Assembly: GCA_904846265.1 (NCBI GenBank)
Contig: CAJHAA010000019.1
Span: forward strand, 1-63,933
Direction: 5' to 3'
Length of the DNA stretch: 63,933 nucleotides
From: Psychrobacter immobilis
Lineage (GTDB): Bacteria > Pseudomonadota > Gammaproteobacteria > Pseudomonadales > Moraxellaceae
A model generated the notes under the pieces. It did no database searches. It had not been told where the DNA came from and saw nothing but the letters and a program-made list of their open reading frames with translations. The stretch's first letter is position 1. The number at the start of each line of letters is the position of its first letter. Made by a program: the position numbers and the translations under genes. Positions 45,560-57,830 of the stretch are shown in pieces.

Positions 45560-47536
45560 TCAGTAAAGCTGTATGCGGTCATTGATATTGTGTTGCCCAA
45601 ATGAGAAGCGCTGCTGCAAGTCTGCGAGTAATGCCTCGACTTTTTCATTGTTACCTAAACCTTGATAAGCGCGCAGCAGTAAGCTGCCAGAGCGCAAGGT
45701 AGGAAACACATCGTAAGGGGTTTGCAGGTAGTCGATGACTTGTTGGTAGTTTTCATTGGCCAATGCATTGCCAGCCAGCACATTCAGCGCTTGCAGGTGC
45801 AGCTCATTGTCATAACGTGGGTCATCATAGCGAATTTGAATGATGGCGGTAGCCAATGCCAATCCTTGTTCAGAGCTGCGTTCATTGGCTAGCAATAACT
45901 GCGCGTAACTGAGCTGGTAGGAGAGGTTGGTTGGGTCAAGTGCTTGCAGATGATTGAGCAAGGTACGCTTAACGATATAGTCGTCTTTGTCGTCAAGGAG
46001 CTGGGCGCGTGCAAACAAGAGCATCTCATTATCAGGATACTTGCGAGCAGCTTTGGTTAGTAGGCGCAGGGCTTCTTCGGACTCATTTTGCTGCCATAAA
46101 ATATCGGCTTGTAGCACAAAGGTATCTGGCGCAAAGACGTTAAAGTCTTTACGCAATTTTTCTAAAGTAGCAATCGCCGCATCTACATCGCCGTTGAGCA
46201 ATTCAAAAGCCACTACTTTTCTACGAGCCTCTAATACCAAGTCTTCTTGCATGACACCGTTGAGATAGTATTTGGCTTGGTCAAAGTGCTGCTGACGCTC
46301 GGCACTGATACCAAGATAATAATAAGCTTGATCGAGGTAAGCGGGGTTTTTTGCGAGCATGTTGAGTAGCTCATCGGCACTGTTATATTCTTCGATGTCT
46401 AAGCTCACCAACGCAGCCAACAGAGTAATCTCGGCATCATCAGCAAAGCGACTATGGGCATCCAGCAATAACTGCCACGCTTCTTGGCTTTGCTTTAAGT
46501 CAAGTAAGTAGCGAATCTCGTACAGATAGAGACTTTTACTATCGGGATTACGCAGGCGCGCTTGGCTCACATAATTGACGACGGTTTCAGCCGTGACGAT
46601 TTTGCGCAGTATGTCTGCCTTTAGCGTAATAAAAGGTACATAGTCAGGCTGACGTTCTAGCGCCCGATTGATATGGACAATGGCAATCTCAGGCTCGTTA
46701 AATTGGTAAAGCAACCCTGCTTTCAGTACCGACAATGAGGCATTCTGCTCGCTATCTAGTGGTTGCAAAGCGGCAAGTAATTCACGTTTGTCTTCATCAT
46801 TGTTTGGATAGATACCGATAAGGATTTCGCTTAAGTCCGCTCTAGGATCATAAAGCAAAATACGATTTAAGGTTTCGCCAGCTAACAGATAATCGTGTGC
46901 TCGCAGGGCCAAATGCGCCACATAAAACCAAGCAGGCACGTGATCCGGATTTTGGTCTTGCCATGACTTGGCAAATTGTAACGATTTCTCAACCCTTTCA
47001 GTGCGTAAAGAAAGGCTGAGTGCTCTTTCAAATACGGCAGTTGCATCGTCTTTAAACGCTTGCTGCTTATAGATAGTAATCGCTCGTTGTCTATCACCGC
47101 GATCTGCTGCAAATTCTGCATCAAGCAGCGCATACAGGCTAGGCTCTTTGAGCTCAGGTTGCCATAAGGTAGTTGGCGCTAATCCATTAATATTGGCGAC
47201 ATTTTCTATTGGTTGTGTATTGGTAGGAGCAATTGCTGGTAGCGTTGAGCGGCTATTATCATTGCCGTCGATGCTGACAGCCTTGTCGTTCTTATCAGCA
47301 ATGGATAGTTTGGGTACATGGGTTTCGAGCGAGATATCAGGATGACTGGCATGAACGAAAGACGATCCTAAGCATAGGCAAAAGGCCAACGACAAGGTTA
47401 GCTTATAACGCTGGCACAGACGTTCGATAACCGCATGCAATAGAGCACGCAGATTAGATTGGTCGTCATGCGCGAGTTGTGATCGAAATAATGACCCAAA
47501 AAAAATCATAGATAACCGTATTCGCCCATTGTTCAT
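45560..47536 (-). CDS. Exported tetratricopeptide-repeat protein
   Basis: A 658-residue protein with an N-terminal hydrophobic export segment (LTLSLAFCLCLGSSFVHAS, about residues 45-63) after a basic lead. It is followed by many TPR-like helices, for example ALERQPDYVPFITLKADILR, KNPAYLDQAYYYLGISAERQ, and KYPDNEMLLFARAQLLDDKD. Equivalent TPR proteins lie between hemA and lolB in Pseudomonas. Likely a periplasmic or outer-membrane scaffold; partners are unknown. A downstream Met at residue 10 is an alternative start. Confidence 0.88.
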   Translation of the reverse strand: MNNGRIRLSMIFFGSLFRSQLAHDDQSNLRALLHAVIERLCQRYKLTLSLAFCLCLGSSFVHASHPDISLETHVPKLSIADKNDKAVSIDGNDNSRSTLPAIAPTNTQPIENVANINGLAPTTLWQPELKEPSLYALLDAEFAADRGDRQRAITIYKQQAFKDDATAVFERALSLSLRTERVEKSLQFAKSWQDQNPDHVPAWFYVAHLALRAHDYLLAGETLNRILLYDPRADLSEILIGIYPNNDEDKRELLAALQPLDSEQNASLSVLKAGLLYQFNEPEIAIVHINRALERQPDYVPFITLKADILRKIVTAETVVNYVSQARLRNPDSKSLYLYEIRYLLDLKQSQEAWQLLLDAHSRFADDAEITLLAALVSLDIEEYNSADELLNMLAKNPAYLDQAYYYLGISAERQQHFDQAKYYLNGVMQEDLVLEARRKVVAFELLNGDVDAAIATLEKLRKDFNVFAPDTFVLQADILWQQNESEEALRLLTKAARKYPDNEMLLFARAQLLDDKDDYIVKRTLLNHLQALDPTNLSYQLSYAQLLLANERSSEQGLALATAIIQIRYDDPRYDNELHLQALNVLAGNALANENYQQVIDYLQTPYDVFPTLRSGSLLLRAYQGLGNNEKVEALLADLQQRFSFGQHNINDRIQLY

Positions 47537-48060
47537 CTATATCGATAAGACAATTTTATTTTAATCATTTCAAACTAACTATTGGTAACGAGTACCCATG
47601 CCTGACATTATAAAAGCAGACTGATGGGATAAACAATAGTGCCCGTGTTACTCCGTTATTAATAGCCGCCGCTCTACCAAATCTTTGCTAACAAAGTAGG
47701 ATTGGCCGATAACCTGTATCAACGGGGTCTTTCATTGGTTGTGAATCGTAGCCTAAATATTGTGAAAATATAACAAGTTAACGTCAAGTAAGCGAATGAT
47801 TTTTATCCATTTCTATAAGCACTCGTTAAAACATAGATATTGGTTTTAACAATCGTATCGGTAGTTGATTTGTTACTCATGTGCCCAGATACAAGCAAAT
47901 AGCTATCATCGATAGCTGAGTGTTAATTAAAGCTAGCAATAATGATATAATAAGCGGCTTTTAGAGTCTTCCTTTCAGCGCTGTCGTCTACAACTGTCTT
48001 TTAAAAATAATGAGATAGCGTGGGCTGGCAGGTGAGCGTCATGTTTATGGTCTATCAATA
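47537..48060. other. Divergent intergenic region between the TPR gene and hemA
   Basis: About 520 bp, AT-rich, with no open frame that I can support. TATAAT at 47947-47952 is a candidate minus-10 for hemA but its minus-35 is poor. Confidence 0.4.
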
Positions 48061-49407
48061 ATGAGATTAGTGGTCATTGGGGTCAATCACAAAACTGCAC
48101 CAGTCGCTCTGAGAGAGCGTTTGGCGCTTGTGGGTGACGATGTGAATATCGCGCTCAAACAATTAGAGGCCTTTACTGATGGCAGTGTGATTGTTTCTAC
48201 TTGCAATCGTACTGAAATCTATGCACTCGTGCCGCAGTTAGCAGAGCCGCAAGATGTTCCCTCTATGTCTGCTAATGGCGCGGTCGGTGCTCAAACGTCT
48301 TCGGCGGCCATTAGTGCTCATATCTTAAAAATTAAAGCGTGGCTTGCTGACTTTAAGCAGTTGTCACTGTCTGAGATTGATCCCTATCTTTATGTGCACC
48401 GTGACACTCATGCGCTGACCCATTGGCTTAGGGTCGCCGCAGGGCTTGACTCTATGATATTGGGTGAGCCGCAGATACTCGGTCAAATCAAGCGCTCAGT
48501 ACAGCTCGCGCAAGAACAAAAAGCCCTGAGTAATCAGCTTGGCTGGATTATTGATCAAGTATTTGCTGCTGCCAAACGCGTACGTAATGAGACCCAAGTG
48601 GGTGCTCAAGCAGTATCGCTTAGCTATGCGGCCGCCAAATTGGTGACGCAAATATTCGATGATTTGCCCAGTCGCACATTGCTGGTGGTCGCGGCAGGCG
48701 AGATGAACCGTTTGGTTGCTACCCACATTGCTGGGCTTGGTGTAGGTCGCGTGATTATTTGCAACCGCAATCCTGAGCGCGCTGAAGCGCTGGCAGTGGA
48801 GCTGCGCCGCGCAGGTCACTTGGTAGAAGTCAGACCTTTGCAAGAGTTACCACAAGTTTTAGCAGAAGCCGATATCGTTAGTAGCTGTAGCGGTAGTATG
48901 GATGTGTTGATCGATAAAACCATGACTTTGCGTGCGCTGAAACATCGTCGTTATCAGCCCATGTTGATGATTGACTTAGCCGTACCGCGCGATATTGACT
49001 CGACCATTAGTCGTATCGATGATGTTTATCTCTACTCTGTCGATGATTTACAACACGTGATCGCTGGAAATATCGAACAGCGTAGACAAGCGGCAGTTGA
49101 TGCGGAACTGCTCGTTAGCCAATTAGTCGTTGAGATGGATCGCAGCTTTCAAGTGCGCCAAGTCGGTAAAGACATTCAGCAGTATCGCGCGTATACGCAG
49201 GACCAAGTAGATAAACTCCTGCATGAATCCATTGCCAAGCTACAACAGGATAATGCCAGTCCTGAAGATATCATCATTGAGCTGTCACGCCGCCTGACTC
49301 AGACGCTAACCCACGCACCATCGAAGCTTATGCGCAAGGCTGCCCGTGAAGGGGATAGTGAGTTGCTAGACTTTGTGGTGTCTGGGCTGCAAGAGGCTCA
49401 TCGCTGA
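48061..49407 (+). CDS. hemA: Glutamyl-tRNA reductase
   Basis: Reduces Glu-tRNA to glutamate-1-semialdehyde, the first step of tetrapyrrole synthesis; HemL (24.9-26.2 kb) uses the product. A 448-residue protein with IGVNHKTAPVALRERLAL, VIVSTCNRTEIYAL (catalytic Cys48), RVAAGLDSMILGEPQILGQI, the NADPH domain VVAAGEMNRLVATHIAGLG, and the C-terminal dimerisation helix. An Ala/Ser-rich insert at about residues 57-85 is not usual. Divergent from the TPR-lolB-ispE block, as in Pseudomonas. Confidence 0.96.
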   Translation: MRLVVIGVNHKTAPVALRERLALVGDDVNIALKQLEAFTDGSVIVSTCNRTEIYALVPQLAEPQDVPSMSANGAVGAQTSSAAISAHILKIKAWLADFKQLSLSEIDPYLYVHRDTHALTHWLRVAAGLDSMILGEPQILGQIKRSVQLAQEQKALSNQLGWIIDQVFAAAKRVRNETQVGAQAVSLSYAAAKLVTQIFDDLPSRTLLVVAAGEMNRLVATHIAGLGVGRVIICNRNPERAEALAVELRRAGHLVEVRPLQELPQVLAEADIVSSCSGSMDVLIDKTMTLRALKHRRYQPMLMIDLAVPRDIDSTISRIDDVYLYSVDDLQHVIAGNIEQRRQAAVDAELLVSQLVVEMDRSFQVRQVGKDIQQYRAYTQDQVDKLLHESIAKLQQDNASPEDIIIELSRRLTQTLTHAPSKLMRKAAREGDSELLDFVVSGLQEAHR

Positions 49408-50082
49408 CGTCGATAGTTATTATTGACTGAGCAAAAAAACGTAAGTGGCGCAAACCTTATTATTGCGCAAACATATCGTTGTCAACCTGCATTATCAGTG
49501 CTAATATCAAGCTGTTATGAGTATATTAAGCGATGATAATCTTTTGTTATACGCGAGCGGTTATTCTCCAAAACCTTAGTGTATATGTTCTCGCTTGATG
49601 CCTATTCATCTCATCAGTTGTTAGTGACCATTATTAGCCTACCACCGCGTAGCCCCTATAGTGGCGCACCTGTTCTGTACGACTTTGTCTAAAATCAATA
49701 AAAACACGGCGTGCAAAACACAATCACCAACGGCAATAGCGCTAGGATAAAGTGCTATATCGTCAACCCTGCGTCATGCTCTCGACTATTACCCCATATT
49801 AATATTCAGTTAATACTACCCATAGTAGTATCTAGCGGCTATGCAATCTAACGACTATGCTATTGGTCAGCAATGCTATTTGACAGCCAGATTATTTAAC
49901 AAAAACGTTATTTGACGACCATGTTATCTAATTAGAAGCATTATTTGGCTAAGTTGGCGAACAGTAGATGTCTAGATTGGTTAGCGTTATTAAGGCAGGT
50001 TGTTTTAAGAGAGTATCTGGATTTTGCTATAGCCAATGCTTGAGAAAAATTAAACTATCTAACTATAAACTAGGAGCTTCCT
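49408..50082. other. Long intergenic region with a degenerate repeat
   Basis: About 675 bp with no supported gene. Its main feature is the 16-bp degenerate tandem repeat at 49835-49948. The segment nearest the aminotransferase gene should hold its promoter. Confidence 0.6.
49835..49948. repeat. Degenerate 16-bp tandem repeat, about seven copies
   Basis: Successive units, each 16-17 bp, include CGACTATGCTATTGGT (49852), CAGCAATGCTATTTGA (49868), CAGCCAGATTATTTAA (49884), CAAAAACGTTATTTGA (49900) and CGACCATGTTATCTAA (49916). A consensus of the CGACCATGTTATTTGA kind is kept in phase. Confidence 0.75.
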
Positions 50083-51216
50083 ATGACTGCATTACGTCAA
50101 GATATTGATCCAAACGGCTTATTAGAATACTCAGTGGTCTATACTGACCGCGCCTTAAACCACATGTCAAAAGTCTTTCAACAAGTGATGAATGACTTAT
50201 CTAGCGACTTAAAATCCGTGTATAACGCCGAAGCAGTGGTCATTGTACCCGGTGCTGGTACTTATGGAATGGAAGCCGTTGCGCGCCAATTGGCCAATGA
50301 TGAAGATTGTCTCATTATTCGTAACGGTTGGTTTAGCTATCGCTGGACGCAAATTTTAGAAAAAGGCAAAATCGCCAAGTCGTCTACGGTATTGACGGCA
50401 CATCGTGAAGAGGGTGAGTCACCAAAACCATTTGCCCCCGTTGATATCGAAGAAGCCGTTGCTAAAATTAAAGCAGAGAAACCAGCAGTGGTCTTTGCGC
50501 CGCACGTCGAAACCTCATCGGGTATTATTTTATCATCAGACTATCTCAAAGCGCTAAGCGCGGCTGTACATAGCGTTGGCGGTTTATTGGTCATTGATTG
50601 TATCGCTTCAGGTTGTGTGTGGTTGGACATGAAAGACTTGGGTATTGATGTTCTCATCAGCGCCCCGCAAAAAGGGTGGAGCAGCACTCCGTGTGCAGGC
50701 TTAGTCATGCTAAGCGCTGCGGCAATCGAAAAAGTAGACAATACAGAATCAGATAGCTTTAGCTTAGACTTAAAGCAGTGGTTAAATGTCATGCGTGCCT
50801 ATGAAAACGGCGGTCACGCTTATCATGCCACCATGCCAACTGATAGCTTACGTCAATTCCGCGATACTATTTTAGAGTCAAAAGAGATTGGCTTTGATAA
50901 ATTGCGTGATGCGCAGTGGCAATTGGGCAACCGTATTCGCGAAGTATTAGCCGCTAAAGGCATTGAAAGCGTTGCGGCAAAAGGTTTTGAAGCGCCAGGC
51001 GTCGTGGTTGCTTACACCGATCGCGATGATATGCATAAAGGCAGTGCGTTTGCCGAAACAGGCATGCAAATCGCTGCTGGTGTACCGCTAAAAGTTGGTG
51101 AGCCGGATAACTTTAAAACGTTCCGCTTAGGTTTATTTGGTCTAGATAAATTGACCGATGTAGACGGAGCGGTACAGCGTTTTGAAACTGCACTTGATGA
51201 AGTATTGGCGAAATAA
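50083..51216 (+). CDS. Class V aminotransferase (serine/alanine-glyoxylate type)
   Basis: A 377-residue fold-type I PLP enzyme. Features: VVIVPGAGTYGMEAVARQLA, FAPHVETSSGIIL, GGLLVIDCIASGCVWLDMKD and VLISAPQKGWSSTPCAGLVM with Lys197 as the probable PLP lysine, then a C-terminal FRLGLFGL. The family includes serine-glyoxylate, serine-pyruvate and alanine-glyoxylate aminotransferases; the exact substrate is not readable. TAGGAGC precedes the ATG. It has its own terminator. Confidence 0.88.
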   Translation: MTALRQDIDPNGLLEYSVVYTDRALNHMSKVFQQVMNDLSSDLKSVYNAEAVVIVPGAGTYGMEAVARQLANDEDCLIIRNGWFSYRWTQILEKGKIAKSSTVLTAHREEGESPKPFAPVDIEEAVAKIKAEKPAVVFAPHVETSSGIILSSDYLKALSAAVHSVGGLLVIDCIASGCVWLDMKDLGIDVLISAPQKGWSSTPCAGLVMLSAAAIEKVDNTESDSFSLDLKQWLNVMRAYENGGHAYHATMPTDSLRQFRDTILESKEIGFDKLRDAQWQLGNRIREVLAAKGIESVAAKGFEAPGVVVAYTDRDDMHKGSAFAETGMQIAAGVPLKVGEPDNFKTFRLGLFGLDKLTDVDGAVQRFETALDEVLAK

Positions 51217-51252
51217 TATCTTTATCTCGTAAGATGTTCTTTAAGTAAAAAG

Positions 51253-51291
51253 AATACTGAGCCCTTGTAACGAGGGTTCAGTATTTTTTTA
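51253..51291 (+). terminator. Intrinsic terminator after the aminotransferase gene
   Basis: A long stem with one G-T pair and a GTAA loop (AATACTGAGCCCT with AGGGTTCAGTATT), followed by T7. Confidence 0.9.
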
Positions 51292-51377
51292 CCTATTTAT
51301 TATATTTTATAATATAATGTATTTATATAAAACGACATTCAAAACTGTTTTGATAAAAATTGGCTTAGGTAAATATT

Positions 51378-51815
51378 ATGAGTATACAAATAGATTGGCA
51401 GGCCTTTACGCCAATTTCCTTGGTAGGCGGTCTGATGCTAGGCGTTGCAACGGTCATCTTGCTATTGGGCATTGGTCGTATTGCGGGTATTAGTGGTATT
51501 TTCTCAAGTCTTCTTAAACCCAAGCGCGTCGAGATGTGGCAGGTGTTATTCATACTTGGTCTTGTTATCTCGCCATTACTTTATGGTCTGGTAAAACCGT
51601 TGCCCGATATAGAGATTAGTAGCTCTTTGCCACTGCTTATTGGGGCAGGATTACTGGTTGGTTTTGGGACACGTTTGGGTTCAGGTTGCACCAGTGGACA
51701 TGGTATCTGCGGTAATGCGCGACTGTCACCACGATCGATGGCGGCGACGGTGACCTTTATGTTATTTGGTATTGTGACCGTTTACATTGGTCGTCATGCC
51801 TTGGGTTTGATTTAA
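51378..51815 (+). CDS. YeeE/YedE-family transporter, N-terminal half-protein
   Basis: A 145-residue inner-membrane protein with about four helices and the family signature LVGFGTRLGSGCTSGHGICG, which contains the conserved Cys. YeeE/YedE proteins move sulfur compounds such as thiosulfate. Here the two halves of the larger single-chain transporter are encoded by adjacent genes, as in the PmpA/PmpB pairs. The second gene begins 74 bp later. Confidence 0.88.
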   Translation: MSIQIDWQAFTPISLVGGLMLGVATVILLLGIGRIAGISGIFSSLLKPKRVEMWQVLFILGLVISPLLYGLVKPLPDIEISSSLPLLIGAGLLVGFGTRLGSGCTSGHGICGNARLSPRSMAATVTFMLFGIVTVYIGRHALGLI

Positions 51816-51889
51816 AAATCACGTAGACAGTACGTTGCGAAGATAGATTTTAGTACTATTATGAAAAAATAAAGACAGCGAGAAAAAAC

Positions 51890-52309
51890 ATGCTAAAAAA
51901 TATAATTGGATTACTGGCAGGGTTATTATTTGGCTTTGGACTGCTGATATCAGGCATGACCGATCCTGTTAAAGTACAAGGCTTTTTGGACGTCTTTGGT
52001 GCATGGGATATTTCTCTGGCACTGGTAATGGGCGGCGGTCTAATGGTGGCGATAGTCGGTGTACAATTGGCTAAGCATCAAAAGACCAGCTGGATTGGGT
52101 CATCAATTGAGATGCCAACCAAAACTACTATTAATAAAAAACTACTGATTGGCGCGATGCTATTCGGTATCGGTTGGGGCTTAGTTGGTATTTGCCCGGG
52201 TCCCGGTATTGTGCTGCTTGGTACAGGACAGTGGCAGGCTTATGTCTTTATCCCAGCGATGATAGTCGGGATGTTGGTGTATCAGTGGCTAGAACCTAAG
52301 CTTAATTGA
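51890..52309 (+). CDS. YeeE/YedE-family transporter, C-terminal half-protein
   Basis: A 139-residue membrane protein, partner of the preceding gene: LLAGLLFGFGLLISGMTDPV and FGIGWGLVGICPGPGIVLLG carry the second conserved Cys motif. The two halves probably form one transporter. No sulfur dioxygenase or rhodanese gene adjoins them, so the substrate stays open. A strong terminator follows. Confidence 0.88.
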   Translation: MLKNIIGLLAGLLFGFGLLISGMTDPVKVQGFLDVFGAWDISLALVMGGGLMVAIVGVQLAKHQKTSWIGSSIEMPTKTTINKKLLIGAMLFGIGWGLVGICPGPGIVLLGTGQWQAYVFIPAMIVGMLVYQWLEPKLN

Positions 52310-52359
52310 TATTGGCTTTACGAATGGCAGATGCAAAAAAACAAGCATTGCAATAAAAG

Positions 52360-52398
52360 AAAGGGTCAGCCTAAATGTATTAGACTGACCCTTTTTTT
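52360..52398. terminator. Bidirectional terminator between the YedE gene and the acyl-CoA ligase gene
   Basis: A 10-bp stem (AAAGGGTCAG at 52360-52369 with CTGACCCTTT at 52385-52394) and a 15-nt loop with T-run. Confidence 0.88.
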
Positions 52399-52460
52399 AT
52401 CAATGATGCTTCATTAATATTAACGATACTTCCGTATTATTAAGGCTTGATGATAAAGTC

Positions 52461-54125
52461 TTACTTGGCACTAGCCGTTACTTTTGGCGTCTCATGTGCC
52501 AATGACTTGGCCGCTTGTCGGAGCTCAAATTTCTGCACTTTACCGGTGCTGGTCTTTGGAATTTCAGCAAAGATAATATATTTGGGCACTTTAAAACCCG
52601 CCAAATGCTGCTTGCAATGTTCCATCACATGGTCGCGCTGCAAGGTGCTGCCTTCATGAATCTCGATAAAGGCGACGGGCACTTCGCCCCATTTATCGTG
52701 CGGCGCGGCGACGACCGCACAGCTTTGGATTTCTGGCATTTTATATAAGACGTTCTCGACTTCGATACTAGAGATGTTTTCGCCACCTGAGATGATGATA
52801 TCTTTGAGCCTGTCCATGATTTTGATATAGCCGTCAGGGTATTTAATGCCCAAATCACCAGTACGGAACCAACCGTCAGCAAAGGCTTCTTCGGTCGCTT
52901 TACGGCTTTTTAGATAACCTTTCATCACCATGTTACCGCGTAGTGCCAGCTCGCCCATTTCTTCGCCATTCGCGGCAACCGGCTCCGTGGTGCCTTGTTT
53001 AAATAGCTCAAAGCCAGTCATTAAATGTGACGTTACGCCCTGACGTGATTTCTTTTGCGCACGAGTAGCGACATCCAGTTCATCCCATTCTGCTTGTTCC
53101 GCGCAGACGGTGACTGGACCATAGACTTCGGTAAGACCGTAAACGTGCGAGATATGAAAGCCCATGGCTTCCATGGCAGCGAGCATGGTTTCAGACGGCG
53201 GCGCACCAGCGACCCAGCCTTTGACTTCATGATTGATGGCGTCTTTATATTCAGCTTTGCCGCCAGCAATCATATCGTGCACCACAGGCGCTGAGCAATA
53301 ATGCGTAACTTTATATTTGGCAATCAGCTGCAAAATCAAATCAGCGTCAATCTTGCGCAAGCAGACATTGACGCCCGCACGTTCGGCAATCGTCCACGGA
53401 AAGCACCAACCATTACAGTGAAATAATGGTAGCGTCCATAGATACATCGGGTGCTTGGGCATATCCCAATCTAAAATATTGGAGACAGCGTTGAGTGTCG
53501 CGCCGCGATGATGATAGACCACGCCTTTTGGCTTGCCAGTGGTGCCAGAGGTATAGTTGAGGGCGATAGCATCCCATTCATCGAGTGGCTTTTCCCAATT
53601 ATCCAAACTGTCTGAGCTGGCGATTAATGCTTCGTAGCTCATTTGCCCAAAACGTTCAATATCGAGCGCTTTATCTGTCGCATGAATCACGATGAGATTG
53701 GGAAAGGCTTCATCGATAATCTCGGCATGTTCAGCAAACTCGCTGTCTAGAATCAACACTTTGGCTTCTGAGTGTTGCAGACAAAAGGTAAGGGCGTTGA
53801 TGTCGAGGCGGGTGTTCAGTGTACAAAGTACGCCACCTGACATCGGTACACCAAAAGCGCACTCGATCATCGCTGGGGTGTTTGGTATCATGACTGCAAC
53901 TGTGTCGTTTTTATCAATGCCTAATTTGCGTAGACCATCCGCCAATTGACGACAACGGTCATAAGTCTGTTGCCACGTTTGCATGAGGTTATTGTGTTCT
54001 AAATCGTCATAAATGATGGCAGTTTTATCGGGATAGACCTGAGCACTACGGATAATAAAGTCGATAGGGGTAAGCGGTTGATGGTTGGCAGCATTTTTGC
54101 CGAGACCTGTGTGGAAGTCTGTCAT
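52461..54125 (-). CDS. Acyl-CoA synthetase (AlkK / DmdB-like)
   Basis: A 554-residue AMP-forming ligase: ALNYTSGTTGKPKGVVYHHR (ATP loop), LPLFHCNGWCFPWTI, HVYGLTEVYGPVTVCA, FRTGDLGIKYPDGYIKIMDR, and KTSTGKVQKFELR with the catalytic Lys. The HCNGW and YGLTEVYGP motifs are shared by medium-chain fatty acyl-CoA ligases and methylmercaptopropionate-CoA ligases, so either substrate class is possible. Divergent from the dienoyl-CoA reductase gene, which suggests a role in lipid breakdown. Confidence 0.9.
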   Translation of the reverse strand: MTDFHTGLGKNAANHQPLTPIDFIIRSAQVYPDKTAIIYDDLEHNNLMQTWQQTYDRCRQLADGLRKLGIDKNDTVAVMIPNTPAMIECAFGVPMSGGVLCTLNTRLDINALTFCLQHSEAKVLILDSEFAEHAEIIDEAFPNLIVIHATDKALDIERFGQMSYEALIASSDSLDNWEKPLDEWDAIALNYTSGTTGKPKGVVYHHRGATLNAVSNILDWDMPKHPMYLWTLPLFHCNGWCFPWTIAERAGVNVCLRKIDADLILQLIAKYKVTHYCSAPVVHDMIAGGKAEYKDAINHEVKGWVAGAPPSETMLAAMEAMGFHISHVYGLTEVYGPVTVCAEQAEWDELDVATRAQKKSRQGVTSHLMTGFELFKQGTTEPVAANGEEMGELALRGNMVMKGYLKSRKATEEAFADGWFRTGDLGIKYPDGYIKIMDRLKDIIISGGENISSIEVENVLYKMPEIQSCAVVAAPHDKWGEVPVAFIEIHEGSTLQRDHVMEHCKQHLAGFKVPKYIIFAEIPKTSTGKVQKFELRQAAKSLAHETPKVTASAK

Positions 54126-56694
<2,569 letters not shown>

Positions 56695-56716
56695 GGTTTA
56701 GTTCAGAAGTAATGAG

Positions 56717-56749
56717 AGCGGCAAGATAGATTATCTTGCCGCTTTTTTT
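56717..56749 (+). terminator. Intrinsic terminator after the dienoyl-CoA reductase
   Basis: A 12-bp stem (AGCGGCAAGATA at 56717-56728 with TATCTTGCCGCT at 56732-56743), a 3-nt loop and a T7 tail. Confidence 0.92.
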
Positions 56750-56838
56750 GTTAGATAATATAGACTTGCTCAGTGTATATATGATCGTAAAAAGCTATAA
56801 GTATCTTTAAATTACTATTTGGATAAAGGCTAAGAGGT

Positions 56839-57799
56839 ATGAGAAAGGAACACTTTCAATTTGGTGACGTAAATTTTAAATGGGGTGATAAGTTATCTGA
56901 TATAAAAGCTTAGCTTCCTGAAAAAGATACGGTAACGCATTCTTATGAAGAAAGCTATATGCCTGAAACAGTCACTATAAAACTGTCTGAAATGTGGTCT
57001 CTTAAAGTTGCTTACTGTCATTTTAGTGCAGCAGATGATGACCGATTGATAGATTCAATATGGATCAACATCCTAACACAACTATTTAATAGACAACCAG
57101 TGATTAAAAAGCTAATAGCATATTTAGGATCAGAGTCAAACTACTCCTCCGATAGCCATTACTGTAGTGGCAACGTAGTAGAACACTGTGAATGGATATT
57201 TGATAATTGTGTCATTGGCGTTAGCATGTATGGCGGCGTACGAGAGGAAGACGACGAAGGAATTATTGGCTGTTTATCTATATCATTAAGTGATGTAGAG
57301 CTTTTAGATTCATTGTATTCAAAGCCTATACGTGATGTAGAGTATAAAATGGCTGACGAGGTTGATATCAGCACTATCCAATCTTTTCAGGCACAGCAAG
57401 CACAGAGTATGCGACGGTCAAGGGAAAGAGAAGAGTTTCCGAACCATCCTGCGGCTTTCGTTATCCGAGCATTTGATGGGCTGCACAAAGACATACTTTT
57501 TCAAACCCCATTACTTGTTAGCTCAATCATAACTGAATCTGAAGTTTGCACGTGGCAATCTATCTATGACAGGAGATTATTATTTATCGAACTATTGGCA
57601 AACTGTAAAACTAGAGAATGATATTTCATCTAAGTGGACTAATCTATTACCCACTAAGTCTTTTGGTGTCTGCTATGTTTCGATAGGAGGTCTGCTAATT
57701 ATTGACGAAGATAGTAGACCTGAGACAAAAGTATTTGTTGAGCATATTGAAAAAATAATTAAGTCTAAGATAGCGTATCACGAAACATATAACTGTTAG
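56839..57799 (+). pseudogene. Unknown gene broken by a nonsense codon and a frameshift
   Basis: An ATG at 56839 opens a frame (MRKEHFQFGDVNFKWGDKLS) that meets an in-frame TAG at 56911-56913. It then continues in the same frame with LPEKDTVTHSYEESYMPETV to 57621. Near 57570-57580 a plus-one shift is probable, because the neighbouring frame then reads DYYLSNYWQTVKLENDISSK and runs on to 57799 with SFGVCYVSIGGLLIIDEDSR. The joined product would be about 320 residues, soluble and acidic. I do not recognise the family. The position beside a PAAR cargo cluster raises an immunity or effector-related role as speculation. Confidence 0.6.
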
Positions 57800-57830
57800 G
57801 TTACCTAAGTTAATATCTGGCTCATCATTA

